This document shows, piece by piece, positions 11,891-24,087 of a DNA stretch of 64,000 nt (within the stretch, counting starts at the first letter, position 1; each line of letters opens with the position of its first letter). The notes under the pieces are model-generated. The model saw only the letters and a list, made by a program, of their open reading frames with translations. It ran no database searches and was not told where the DNA came from. Origin of the DNA: Rutidosis leptorrhynchoides (lineage: Eukaryota; Streptophyta; Magnoliopsida; Asterales; Asteraceae); NCBI RefSeq assembly GCF_046630445.1, contig NC_092336.1:508495501-508559500 (forward strand). Reading direction: 5' to 3'. A program made the translations under genes and the position numbers.

Positions 11891-14800
11891 TGTGACGCCC
11901 CGTACTAAATCATCATGTACGGACCATCATCAACAGGATCATTACAAGGTTAAGTACTATATGCGTTTTAAAAACAGAGTTTGCATTCATTAATAAAAGT
12001 GACGTCATAACATACGTCAATTGTTTTACAAATCCAAAAGCATGCTTCACTAAGTAGAAGCATTAAATAAGTGTACGTGACCATAATGGTCGTTACATAA
12101 CATAAGTTCAAAAGTAATTAGGTTTGAATGCAAGATAAAGTAGTCATGCGAATACAACTCTAGCAACGGGTTCTACAGCACGACTGGTAAGCTAGCGGAA
12201 ACGACTTCAAACACCTGAGAAATACATGCTTAAAAAGGTCAACACAAAGGTTGGTGAGCTATAGTTTAAGTATAACAGTAATGTAAGTAGGCCACGAGAT
12301 TTCAGTGCTCAACGAGCGTTTCAAAAGTATGTAAAAGTATATGCTTAACCATGGGCACCCGGTAACTAACTTAACGTTTATGTACCCCCTGAAAGTGCAC
12401 TTGGCAAGTGCGTATAACCTCGAAGTATTAAACACTCGTTAAATGCTAGCGCGACTAGCCCGAGTGGGGATGTCAAACCCTATGGATCCATATCTAAGAT
12501 TCGCGTTCACGGCTCAAAAACCGATGATTAAACGTTACCGAGCTAAAGGGAATGTTTCTGCCGTTATATAACCCACACATATATAAAGTTTAAGTACTCG
12601 TGCCTAGTATGTAAAACATAAAATCCGCATGTATTCTCAGTTCCCAAAACAAGTTAAAGTAAAAAGGGAATGCTATAACTCACAATGATTAGTAGTAACG
12701 GTAAGGTAGTAGTCGGAAAGTGGTGTGCAAGTAACGGTCCAAACGTCCTCAACCTAAGTCAAATAGCACTAAGTCAATAAGTCGTCTCAAAAGGTTTACA
12801 AGTATGTAATTAAGGTCATAAGGGTCATCATCAATCATCATTAAACAAAAGGTAACAAGTAAGGTTCGTTTATGAAAGTAGTTTAAAACAAGGTCTGAAT
12901 TCAGTCAGTCACCACGGCCTCTATCCTTACTGAGTTAAGGTGAGACCAGTGGACATGGCTCCGCCTATGAGTCCCTTAAGTGTGGTAAAATTTACAGAAG
13001 CAAACTCGTCTTGGTTTGACCGTGGCGACGGTCTAAGTGCGAGTAGGTCAGAAATTTCTGCACAACGTTAAAGGACATGGTAACGATCGGAGGGCTATAA
13101 ATCCTAAACCGTAACTCGGATTAAGACGAGTCCTATATGAAAAGTTATCTACTCGAAAAGTTCTATCTAAAAATAAAGGTTAGAACAGCCCAGGTCTACT
13201 GGTCTGTTCCAGAAGCATCAGGTCAGTAGGTTTTGGACAGAACAGTGGGTTTTGGAGAGTTCCGGTTGTCTCGGTGCTTGATGTTCATCACGGTTCTCAT
13301 TCTTGATGCGTATAGCTTCAAGTGTACAACTCGTTGATGTGTTAACATCATTTTGACCAAGGTTTGTCCATCATAACTCAAGTGCAAGTGTTGTAAGTGT
13401 TTGATGAACCAAGGTTACATCAAGGCTTAGTTTCAACACTTACATGAACTTTAGAAGTAAAAACAAGTTATAAACTTAAATCAACAACTAGTAAAGTGTA
13501 TGTAAGCTTTATAGCTTTTGTTTATGACAATTTAAGAAGACCATAAGCTAGATAACTTAGATCTTTCAAAGGTATTTGAAGTTGTAACTTGTAAGTTACA
13601 CTTCCATGTTCTTGAAACTTATAAGTTAACCTTTAAGTTCAAGAGTATTATGAGATCAAGACTAACTAGTAGCACTTGACCAACAAACCAACAAGCAAGT
13701 ATTTTAAGTGCATAAGGTAAAGAAACAAGTTAATTAAACAAGTAGCTAGTTCAAGTGTTGCTCATACTTTAAAGATTCAACCAAAGTTGATCTTTAAGTA
13801 AAGTAAACCTTAAGTTTACTTCCATGACTTGCAAGTATGATTTTTAACAACAAGAACTCATAATCTTTGAAATAAATAAAGTAGAAAGCTAACTAAACAA
13901 GAAGGTGATTCATAGTTGCTCTTACTTTTAAAGATTCAATCCAAGTTGATCTTTAAGTGAAGTAACTTCAAAGTTACTTCAAGAATTACAAGTAAAGAGT
14001 TTATACAACTATGAACTTTAATTCTTTGAAACAAAATATGTAGAACATAACTAGAGAGATTATGTTCTTGATGTTCTTGTTAAATACAAGATATAAATGA
14101 AGAATCAAACTAAGAAGTTTGATCTTGTAACATGAAAGTAAGTAAGTAAACAACTTAGTAACTTACAAGTAATTAACTTTAAACAAGAACAAGTAACAAA
14201 AGTTTTAACAACAAAGATTGATGATGATTAAAGTAGCTAAGGCTACGGTTTTTAGTAAGCAAAAGGAAGAAGAAATTGTTCTAAGTTGCTTACAAGTATG
14301 AGAGAATGAGAGAAGAAGTTTGAGAGCAAATTTGAAATGCAAGTGTGTGTGTAATGAATGAGAGAACTAGTGAAGTAATAATGTAAAAAAATGAAATGAA
14401 AAATCTCTCCCCAAGTGTAAAGAGGCCGACGGCCAAGGGAGGTCAAGGGAGTGTGGTTTAGTTCTTTGGTCACTAGTGTGCAAAGCTTACAAAAGGTGGA
14501 TTTTAGAAGGTGGTTCATGGGGATGGCAAGTCAACTAGATTTCAATCCTAAGTAACTAACTAGTCCCCTTTAAATTAATACTTACACTTGTAAGAGTTGG
14601 GCTAAATGTCCATTAAAAAAAAAGTAGGGTGGGCTTACACAAGTCCACTAACACTAAAAGGCCCAAGTTTGCAAGTAGTTAACAAGTAATCCAATAAAAG
14701 TCCAACTTAAGCCCAAGTAATTAACTAACCATTATAGTTAATTAAAATGATTAATAAAATTAATCATGAAGGTAAATAATACTTGAAAATATTATTCGTG

Positions 14801-14956
14801 CAAGTTCCGGGTGTCACAAAGACGTTTCGGGCATTTAAAGTTCGGGTACGGGCAATCAAAGCAACATGTAAATGTAGTAACATACATTCGTTTAATCACA
14901 CGTATTAATAATAATAATTATTAATAATTAACGTTGGAAAAACCAGGGTCGTTACA
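11891..14956 (-). repeat. E1 5' LTR (3066 bp), complete
   Basis: It starts (minus strand) TGTAACGACC and ends GGGGCGTCACA, giving the usual TG...CA ends. It abuts the PBS on the left and unrelated sequence (14957 on) on the right. The internal motif GCATATAG near 11960-11975 (minus strand) corresponds to a block shared with the LTRs of E3, E4 and E6. Confidence 0.92.
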
Positions 14957-15017
14957 ACAAAGGCATCTACAAATCTCAGACAAACAGTAACCCATATGCA
15001 AACTGAAAATAACAATG
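14957..15017. other. Short spacer between E1 and E2
   Basis: These 61 bp of non-LTR DNA are host or older repeat sequence. Together with 47684 onward they represent the site into which E2 inserted. Confidence 0.6.
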
Positions 15018-15022
15018 GTAGC
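15018..15022. repeat. E2 target-site duplication, left copy (GTAGC)
   Basis: Identical to 47679-47683. This also shows that the LTR ends at ATATCA on the right; the matching end of the left LTR carries ATATTA, a single change of the terminal CA. Confidence 0.88.
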
Positions 15023-17150
15023 TGATGTGATAAAACTGACCTTTAAATTTTACAACTAAACTAGCTAACAAATATTATCACACTACGGGCAACTGGTCCC
15101 GATCATGCAGCAATAGATACTGGCAAGTCAAGTTCGTTCCACAGGGAGAAGCGTATTCAAGAATTTAACGACAATTAATTATACTAAAAAATGGGTTTTA
15201 ATTGGTTTTTGGTTTTGGATATAATTAACTAAATTAATAACAAAAATAAAAATAAATAAAAATATAAGAAAGTGTATTTACTTAGATTTCGTCCCCCTCG
15301 TTGATATGAATCATAGACAATTCATAATCAATTTACTATGGATTGTTGTTAAGTCCAATTACAATATTATATAGTATATATTCATGATAACCTCTCGATT
15401 TCATAAAGTCTTGATTTACTAAGATTCAACTTAACTTTCGCTAATCTCGTCTTAACAAAGCAAACTATACCCGATCATTCGAATTGTGATTCAACCTAGT
15501 TTTCACTTTCATTAAAACTTAAACTAAAATGGTTTCCCTTCTTATAATTTCATGAATATATAAATCTTAATACCACCAAATCACCAAATCCGTATTCTTT
15601 TATTTTTTTTAGGAATATAATCCTACATTTTGTCTAGATCACAAATAGTGTTGAAGCATATTTTATGTATCACCAATTTAACTTTCGCTAAACTATTCAA
15701 TAAACTATGTGACGGGGATTAAGTATTAAATTTACATAATAATGGATCTTTTGATTGAACACAATATCTAAAATTGATCTAAATAACATTTGTAATTTTT
15801 CTAAAATGTTTACTTTATATATTTTTCTTTCGAATTTATATAAAATCTTAACTAACTAAAATTAAATCTAATTTTCATTGGATCTTATTTTAGATAGTTA
15901 ACTATACCTCGATCATCTAAATTGAGACCTAGCCTAGTTTTGACTTTCGCCAAAACTTAAATCGTAACGGTTTCCCTTTTTTTACAATTTCACGATTATA
16001 TGAACTATAATATTACCCAAACCACCGAATCATATTTCTAAATTGGTGTTAATAATTTATCCATAAGTTCGTCTAAACCACTTTTAGTGTTGAAGCATAA
16101 TCTATATTAATAAAAATAATTTTCGCTATTTTTATATAATAAATTAAGTGATAAGGATTAAATATCTAATTATATAACAATGGTTCTTTTGGCTAGGCAC
16201 AATATTAAAAAATCAAAGTTACATTTTAATGTTCTAAATGATAACAATCCATAATCGAGGGGTTCTACATCTAAGCAAATACACGGGAGTAAACTAGCTA
16301 ATCATAATAATGGTACAGGAGTAAATATAAGTATACAATAAACATTATAACAATAAAGCTAATTTTAATAGTTCTAGTAATGAAAATAATAACAGTACTA
16401 AACTAATAATAATGATAATAACAATAATACATATACTAATCACTATTACTAAAAATAATAATAACAATGACAATAATAATGAAAATAACAGTAATGAAGA
16501 ATTTAAATGGAAACGACTTACAAAAAGGCTTCAATTTATTGATTGGAAATGGTAAGAAATGGAAATGACAGCACCCATGCACATGAACAATAACACCCTT
16601 ACAATATTGAAACTATCCTATAACACTCTTGAAATTAAAATGGTACGGAAAATAAATGATAAATGATACAGAGAAAAAATTGGATATAATATGTTGACTA
16701 TTGGAACTCCTCCCTACTATTCTACTACTAACAACTACTAACTTGTAAAAGATAGTCTAATATGTTGTGTCCCTCTTCTCTTTTTTTGTTGTCTCTGTAC
16801 TCCGTATTATAAGATAGTATGTCGTAGTAGGTGTCGTTGGAACTTGATTCATTTCTTCCATATTAAATTCAAAAGTTAATCTTGATTTCTGTAAAGTGTC
16901 ACTACCTAAAAAAAAAGAATTAGTCGATTATGTAAAAAGGCAACCGACCCATGTTGCTTCGAATCTGAATCTGGTGAACATCATACGCGTTTCGCTCGTT
17001 ATCTACACGATCTGCGTTGGACAAATAATATGAGAGATCCATGTTACGTGTAATTGTAATTCTCTAAATCAAAGTGTCTTGTCTTTTGCTTGAATTTACG
17101 CTCTATATCCTTTATCTTTATGCTATATTTCGAATTCGGATAAACACTTC

Positions 17151-17217
<67 letters not shown>

Positions 17218-17434
17218 ATATATATATATACATGTATATATATATATATATATACATGTATATATATTCTGCCCGAATTATCATTGTTTTTAACCGATCG
17301 TTCTTCTCTTCACTTGCGCGTACTTGAGTCATTTTCCTTGTGAAATAGGTATCAAATATTCTTGAAAATGACATAAGCATATATAATTGGAATTTATATT
17401 GCGCCAAAAGATATGTATAATTTAAGCAATATTA
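15023..17434 (-). repeat. E2 3' LTR (2412 bp)
   Basis: It begins TGATGTGATAAAA on the plus strand and matches 33961-34818 joined to 46109-47678. It is very AT-rich, with stretches of AAT trinucleotides (about 16330-16500). A TA array interrupted by CATG lies at 17152-17268. I see no coding capacity beyond tyrosine-isoleucine frames produced by the microsatellite. Confidence 0.88.
17152..17268. repeat. (TA)n array with CATG interruptions in the E2 left LTR
   Basis: This is the counterpart of 47379-47510 in the other LTR. The two arrays differ in length and in the number of CATG interruptions. Confidence 0.92.
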
Positions 17435-19091
17435 AATTACCCCACACTTGAACGTTGCTTGTCCTCAAGCAATAACAACTTTTTAATAGACTCGAAATAC
17501 TACATAATCTTCTATATCAATCATTAAATCACTAATACACACGTCACACGAAAAGAAAACACACGCTTTATGAAGTGAATTGAAAACATCACACGATATT
17601 TATTGGATCACACACACACCACACGAAATGAAATTCTGGCAACAGAAATAAAGATGAAATTCGTGATTAAAGTCTCACGAAAAATTATAAATTTGGATCC
17701 TTAGGGAAAATTGGACCTTGTGAAAACGTTTTATGATTTTTTAAAATGTCATGCTAGTTTTTACACTAGACACGTTTTCCAGTTTTAACCTCAAATTCCG
17801 GTTGAGGGTAACTGAAAACCGTAGTTTCAGTCGGCGATTAGCAAGCTATCCGCCCCCATGATTGTAGTATCATGGAACTCTTAACCGGGCGCCCCCTAAC
17901 GCGATATTTCTATCGGTCTTTTACGACAATTTGTACATTTTAATTCAAGGGTTAAAACTGCGAAGACTGAGCTATCGCGTGGGACAGATCCTGCTCCAGC
18001 TTATACACCGTAATCGGTCTTGCACTGGATAGTGACTTGAATTTACCCTACCAAGTTTATTTTCGGGTTTGAAAGTTCAAGACTTTCTCTTCCCACAGTA
18101 CTTTCTTATCGTGATATGATATTAGTATGAAATGATATAGTTTAAGAAGTATGCTATACCAAGTAAAACGACATTCGGAAGACTTTACTTCCTTTAAGGA
18201 TGGACTTGATCATCCTTTATTACTCGCATCAATGGGATAAGCAAGTTTATACATTCCAAAGCAATGATATCTGCAATAAACTTCATAGAAACACGTGATA
18301 AATGGTTCTAAACATATGGGTTTATAATTCCGTTATACTTGGTTTTCTTTTTAGATGTTTTAATCAAATAACTTATGTATATTTGTTTACAATTTTTCAA
18401 AAATTTTCGTAAAAATGACCAATTTCTAAGTTCTCGAGAATTTATATCCTCACCCCACACTTAAGATTTTATAATGCCCTCATTACAAAAAATCAGATAA
18501 AAAATATAAATTTGAGAGGACAAAAAGTGTAAAGGTTGTTAGAACTTCCTTGGTTAAAAATTGGAGATCGTAAAGTGCTTATCGTATGAACATATCCAAT
18601 CCTTTTTTTCATAATATAACTTTGATGTTTCGTTATATCGAATGCATCATCATCAGAAGTACATGTCAACAAACATGTTAATCACACACAAGATGGGGTT
18701 GTACATTAATAGTACAAAAATTTTACCCCACACTTGAAATTTTTTTATATATATAAATAAAAAAATATAATACACTAAAGACACAATTATTTTACTATTA
18801 TTTTTTCAAATTAGTAACTAATTAAATTTTTAAAATATCTTTTACAAAATTTATATTTCTTATAACGGAAAGTTCGGTTATAAAACCTAGTCTTTATCCG
18901 TTTATAAATTTTAAAATTCAAATTTATAAAATTTAATCTATTAAAAAGTTAAAATTTTTAAAATTTTGAGAAATAAACATACTTTAATATATATTTTTTA
19001 GACTTTAATTTTATAAATCACATAATGAATAAAAAGGGCACTCAAAACATGATTTTTTTAACAAGTTTTTTTCTCGACTCGACCCCATAAT
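17435..19091 (-). other. E2 3' non-coding region and polypurine tract
   Basis: The segment has no credible gene. Immediately inside the LTR the minus strand reads AAGTGTGGGGTAATT, a plausible PPT. Similar CCCCACACTT motifs recur at about 18453 and 18723 (plus strand), so PPT-like sequences are present more than once. The remainder is AT-rich with many short A/T runs. Confidence 0.6.
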
Positions 19092-19466
19092 TTATTGCCT
19101 AGCGGGGTTAAATTTCTCTATATTTATCGAACGACATGTAAAATCAGTAGAGAAAGTTCCACGAATTAGAAGAGTGAGCCATTCATTTACATCTCGGGTG
19201 GTATATAATATATCAGATAAATCCTTTTTCAGTTTCATGAAAAAGGAATACCCAACCCGAGAGTGAACACACAACTCTTCTCTAAGTGCGGCTTGTAATA
19301 AAAATTTTATTCTCCTAGGTGGATCCTGCCCAAATGGATCATCTTTCAAGGTATTCCAAGTGTTAACCTCTTGAGGATATACGAATTCAACATGAGAAGG
19401 TGAGTCCTCAAGTGATTTTAATATATTAAACTCCTCATCCTCAATGATCCCTGTTGATTTCATCAA
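19092..19466 (-). pseudogene. E2 internal ORF of unknown function (124 codons)
   Basis: The frame runs from MMKSTGIIEDEEF to FNPARQ and ends before the long non-coding region. It contains KDDPFGQDPPRR, a basic-aromatic stretch, and DVNEWLTLLIRG. The open frame upstream is closed by a TAA near 19490. The position between the gag remnant and the PPT suggests a leftover of the Athila coding region or of its 3' ORF. I recognise no domain and cannot assign a function. It is listed as broken because the neighbouring frame is interrupted by a stop and by the E3 insertion. Confidence 0.4.
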
Positions 19467-19670
19467 CTCAACCTCATCATTATCACAATTTTACCCGAGT
19501 GAATTATTATAAACTGAAAAGTTCTTGGGTGTATGAATAGCTGGTTCTACCACTTCGACCTTGGAATTAGAATCCTCATCATTATTCTTTTCATTCACTA
19601 CATATTCATTTTGACTTATCCTATTTATATATTTCATAGATGTTTTATATTCTTTTAATTCAAGAGGTTC

Positions 19671-19675
19671 CTGTG
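19671..19675. repeat. E3 target-site duplication, left copy (CTGTG)
   Basis: Identical to 33160-33164 on the other side of E3. Confidence 0.92.
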
Positions 19676-22600
19676 TGTAGTGACCCGAACTTTTCCATGT
19701 TTATATATATATTAAATGAAATTGTTATTTACATGATTAAGTGTTTTCAACATGTTAAGCAATCAAACTTGTTAAGACTTGATTAATTGAAATAGGTTTC
19801 ATATAGACAATTGACCACCCAAGTTGACCGATGATTCACGAACATTAAAACTTGTAAAAACTATACGATGACATATATATGGTTATATATATAGTTAACA
19901 TGATTTTATTATAAGTATGTATCTCATTAGGTATTTTAACAATGAGTTATATACATAAAAATGAGACTATTAAATTAAGAAACTCGAAAACGATATATAT
20001 AACGATTATCGTTATAACAACGTCTTACTAGGTACATATGAATCATATTAAGATATTGACACACTTGGTTAATTATGTTAAATGATAAGTAAATATATTA
20101 TTAAGTGTATTAACAATTAAATACATATGTAAAAATAAGACTACTAACTTAATGATTTCGAAGCGAGACATATATGTAACGATTATCGTTGTAACGACAT
20201 TTAACTGTATATATATCATACTAAGATATATTATATATCATAATATCATGATAATATAACAATTTAACATCCCATTTGTTATAATAAACAATGGGTTAAC
20301 AACATTTAACAAGATCGTTAACCTAAAGGTTTCAAAACAACATTTACATGTAACGACTAACGATGACTTAACGACTCAGTTAAAATGTATATACATGTAG
20401 TGTTTTAATATGTATTCATACACTTTTGAAAGACTTCAAGACACTACACTTTTGAAAGACTTCAAGACACTTATCAAAATACTTCTACTTAACAAAAATG
20501 CTTACAATTACATCCTCGTTCAGTTTCATCAACAATTCTACTCGTATGCACCCGTATTCGTACTCGTACAATACACAGCTTTTAGATGTATGTACTATTT
20601 TTATATACACTCCAATGATCAGCTCTTATCAGCCCATGTGAGTCACCTAACACATGTGGGAACCATCATTTGGCAACTAGCATGAAATATCTCATAAAAT
20701 TACAAAAATATGAGTAATCATTCATGACTTATTTACATGAAAACAAAAGTACATATCCTTTATATCTAATCCATACACCAACGACCAAAAATACCTACAA
20801 ACACTTTCATTCTTTAATTTTCTTCATCTAATTGATCTCTCTCAAGTTCTATCTTCAAGTTCTAAGTGTTCTTTATAAATTCCAAAAGTTCTAGTTTCAT
20901 AAAATCAAGAATACTTCCAAGATTGCAAGTTTACTTCCAAGTTTTTTAAATCCATTCCAAGTAATCATCCAAGATCAAGAAACCTTTGTTACTTATAGTA
21001 GGTTATCTTTATAATACAAGGTAATAATCATATTCAAACTTTAATTCAATTTCTATAACTATAACAATCTTATTTCAAGTGGAAATCTTACTTGAAATTG
21101 TTTTCGTGTCATGATTCTGCTTCAAGAACTTTCAAGCCATCCAAGGATCCTTTGAAGCTAGATCCATTTTTCTCATTTACAGTAGGTTTATCCAAGGAAC
21201 TTGAGGTAGTAATGATGTTCATAACATCATTCGATTCATACATATAAAGCTATCTTATTCGAAGGTTTAAACTTGTAATCACTAGAACATAGTTTAGTTA
21301 ATTCTAAACTTGTTCGCAAATAAAAGTTAATCCTTCTAACTTGACTTTTAAAATCAACTAAACACATGTTCTATATCTATATGATATGCTAACTTAATGA
21401 TTTAAAAACCTAGAAACACGAAAAATACCGTAAAACCGGATTTACGCCGTCGTAGTAACACCGCGGGCTGTTTTGGGTTAGTTAATTAAAAACTATGATA
21501 AACTTTGATTTAAAAGTTGTTATTCTGAGAAAATTATTTTTATTATGAACATGAAACTATATCCAAAAATCATGGTTAAACTCAAAGTGGAAGTATGTTT
21601 TCTAAAATGGTCATCTAGACGTCGTTCTTTCGACTGAAATGACTACCTTTACAAAAACGACTTGTAACTTATTTTTCCGACTATAAACCTATACTTTTTC
21701 TGTTTAGATTCATAAAATATAGTTCAATATGAAACCATAGCAATTTTATTCACTCAAAACGGATTTAAAATGAAGAAGTTATGGGTAAAACAAGATTGGA
21801 TAATTTTTCTCATTTTAGCTACGTGAAAATTGGTAACAAATCTATTCCAACCATAAGTTAATCAACTTGTATTATATATTATGTAATCTTGAGATACCAT
21901 AGACACGTATACAATATTTCGACCTATCATGTCGACACATCTATATATATTTCGGAACAACCATAGACACTCTATATGTGAATGTTGGAGTTAGCTATAC
22001 AGGGTTGAGGTTGATTCCAAAATATATATAGTTTGAGTTGTGATCAATACTGAGATATGTATACACTGGGTCGTGGATTGATTCAAGATAATATATATCG
22101 ATTTATTTCTGTACATCTAACTGTGGACAACTAGTTGTTGGTTACTAACGAGGACAGCTGACTTAATGAACTTAAAACATCAAAATGTATTAAAAGTGTT
22201 GTAAATATATTTTGAACATACTTTGATATATATGTATATATTGTTATAGGTTCGTGAATCAACCAGTGGCCAAGTCTTACTTCCTGACGAAGTAAAAATC
22301 TGTGAAAGTGAGTTATAGTCCCACTTTTAAAATCTAATATTTTTGGGATGAGAATACATGCAGGTTTTATAAATGATTTACAAAATAGACACAAGTACGT
22401 GAAATTACATTCTATGGTTGAATTATCGAAATCGAATATGCCCCTTTTTATTAAGTCTGGTAATCTAAGAATTAGGGAACAGACACCCTAATTGACGCGA
22501 ATCCTAAAGATAGATCTATTGGGCCTAACAAACCCCATCCAAAGTACCGGATGCTTTAGTACTTCGAAATTTATATCATATCCGAAGGGTGTCCCGGAAT

Positions 22601-23141
22601 GATGGGGATATTCTTATATATGCATCTTGTTAATGTCAGTTACCAAGTGTTCACCATATGAATGATTTTTATCTCTATGTATGGGATGTTTATTGAAATA
22701 TGAAATCTTGTGGTCTATTGTTACGATTTGATATATATAGGTTAAACCTATAACTCACCAACATTTTTGTTGACGTTTAACGCATGTTTATTCTCAGGTG
22801 AATACTAAGAGCTTCCGCTGTTGCATACTAAAATATGGACAAGATTTGGAGTCCATGTTTGTATGATATTGTGTAAAAACTGCATTCAAGAAACTGATTT
22901 CGATGTAACATATTTGTATTGTAAACCATTATATAATGGTCGTGTGTAAACAGGATATTTTAGATTATCATTATTTGATAATCTACGTAAAGATTTTTAA
23001 ACCTTTATTTATGAAATAAAGGTTATGATTTGTTTTAAAAATGAATGCAGTCTTTGAAAAACGTCTCATATAGAGGTCAAAACCTCGCAACGAAATCAAT
23101 TAATATGGAACGTTTTTAATCAATAAGAACGGGACATTTCA
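19676..23141 (+). repeat. E3 5' LTR (3466 bp)
   Basis: It starts TGTAGTGACCCG and ends GGGACATTTCA. It is 26 bp longer than the 3' copy, and the whole difference is one extra unit of a 26-bp direct repeat (20419-20444 and 20445-20470). A hairpin GAGGTCAAAACCTC lies at 23073-23086, about 55 bp from the LTR end. Confidence 0.93.
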
Positions 23142-23143
23142 GT

Positions 23144-23160
23144 TGGTATCAGAGCGTTGG
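23144..23160 (+). other. E3 primer-binding site (initiator Met tRNA)
   Basis: TGGTATCAGAGCGTTGG begins two bases after the 5' LTR. Confidence 0.92.
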
Positions 23161-23350
23161 TCTTAGAGAACCAGAAAATTTGCATTAGTGTGTCTTATCG
23201 AGTTTGTTAGGATGCATTTGTGAGTCTGGACTTCGACCGTGTTTTCTTTAAAAATGATTGCTTAAAATTTTTGTTGGAAACCATATATTATTAACATGTA
23301 TATATTATGTGATATATTAATCTCTTGACATGTTTGATATTATGTGATAG

Positions 23351-23950
23351 ATGTCTACCTCTAGCACAAATCCCATTGACTCACCTAATAATAACGAAGA
23401 GTCGAATATATATTGGACTGATTCACAAGTTCCCGAAGAAGAACCGAAAGAAGAATCAGAACCGGAAGAAGAATCAGAACCGGAAGAGGAGGAACCGGAG
23501 GAGGAAATAGAACCGGTGGGGGAAATAATAAAACGGTTAAGTAAAAGAAAATCCTCAACCAACCGACCAAGGTTAATTATGGTCAATGGTGTTTCCACCA
23601 AGGAAGCAAAATATTGGGAGGATTACCAATTCTCCGATGAATCGGATTCCGACGAGAATTCCGATGATGTTATAGAAATTACCCCAACTGAATTTAAAAA
23701 GGCAAAAGAAAATAATAAGGGAAAAGGCATAAAAATAGAGAAATCTAATTCCAACCCCGATGAACTTTATATGTATCATCAACCCCCGAAGCCCTTAAGT
23801 TGTAACAATGACCCGGGAACCTCTAAACCACCAGGTTTTTCTAAACCATTGTGGAAAACGACGGATCGTATTAGGGGAACATCATATATCCCTAGAAACT
23901 TGGCAAAACGAACCAAAACCGAAAGAGAAGAAACAAGCGAGTCGGAATAA
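23351..23950 (+). CDS. E3 leader ORF: acidic protein (199 aa)
   Basis: This frame starts MSTSSTNPIDS and is the first ORF after the PBS. Residues about 23-55 are a Glu/Pro-rich acidic run made of EPEEES-type units, followed by a basic segment (KRLSKRK), a second acidic stretch (DESDSDENSDD, about 94-105), a lysine-rich part and a C-terminus ending in Ser/Glu. The tract TDSQVPEEEPKEE resembles DSQVPDESIEEEPE in the corresponding ORF of E4 (42577-42975), which argues that both descend from one leader gene. No enzymatic domain is visible. It might act in the nucleus or in particle assembly, but this is inference. The frame is intact although gag-pol downstream is broken. Confidence 0.65.
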   Translation: MSTSSTNPIDSPNNNEESNIYWTDSQVPEEEPKEESEPEEESEPEEEEPEEEIEPVGEIIKRLSKRKSSTNRPRLIMVNGVSTKEAKYWEDYQFSDESDSDENSDDVIEITPTEFKKAKENNKGKGIKIEKSNSNPDELYMYHQPPKPLSCNNDPGTSKPPGFSKPLWKTTDRIRGTSYIPRNLAKRTKTEREETSESE

Positions 23951-24087
23951 GATAGTTGTATTCGTGTGGTGTAATATATGTAATATAGCGTGCTTATGCT
24001 TTATGATATATGTAAAAATTGCTTGTATTAATAAGAATTTTTTTTATGAATCTAATTCTTGTCTATTTTACAGTATAAAAACAAAAA

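Larger units (their letters stand above)
3309..14956 (-). mobile_element. E1: Tekay-type Ty3/gypsy chromovirus, young, 3' LTR truncated
   Basis: The element reads right to left: 5' LTR (11891-14956), initiator-Met tRNA PBS, an extra proline-rich ORF, gag-pol with a terminal chromodomain, PPT, and 3' LTR (3309-5942). The two LTR copies are alignable over 2634 bp, and by eye I find about six differences (near 3885, 4161, 4993, 5699, 5816 and 5904 of the left copy). That implies a very recent insertion. The 3' LTR lacks the part that corresponds to 11891-12322 and abuts a copia relic, so no target duplication can be read. The coding frame is complete, so the copy could have been a source element before the truncation. 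Confidence 0.92.

Noticed and set aside
22131..22394. 87-codon minus-strand frame repeated at 32149-32412
   Set aside because: Antisense frame within the E3 LTRs, duplicated with them; no independent evidence of coding.
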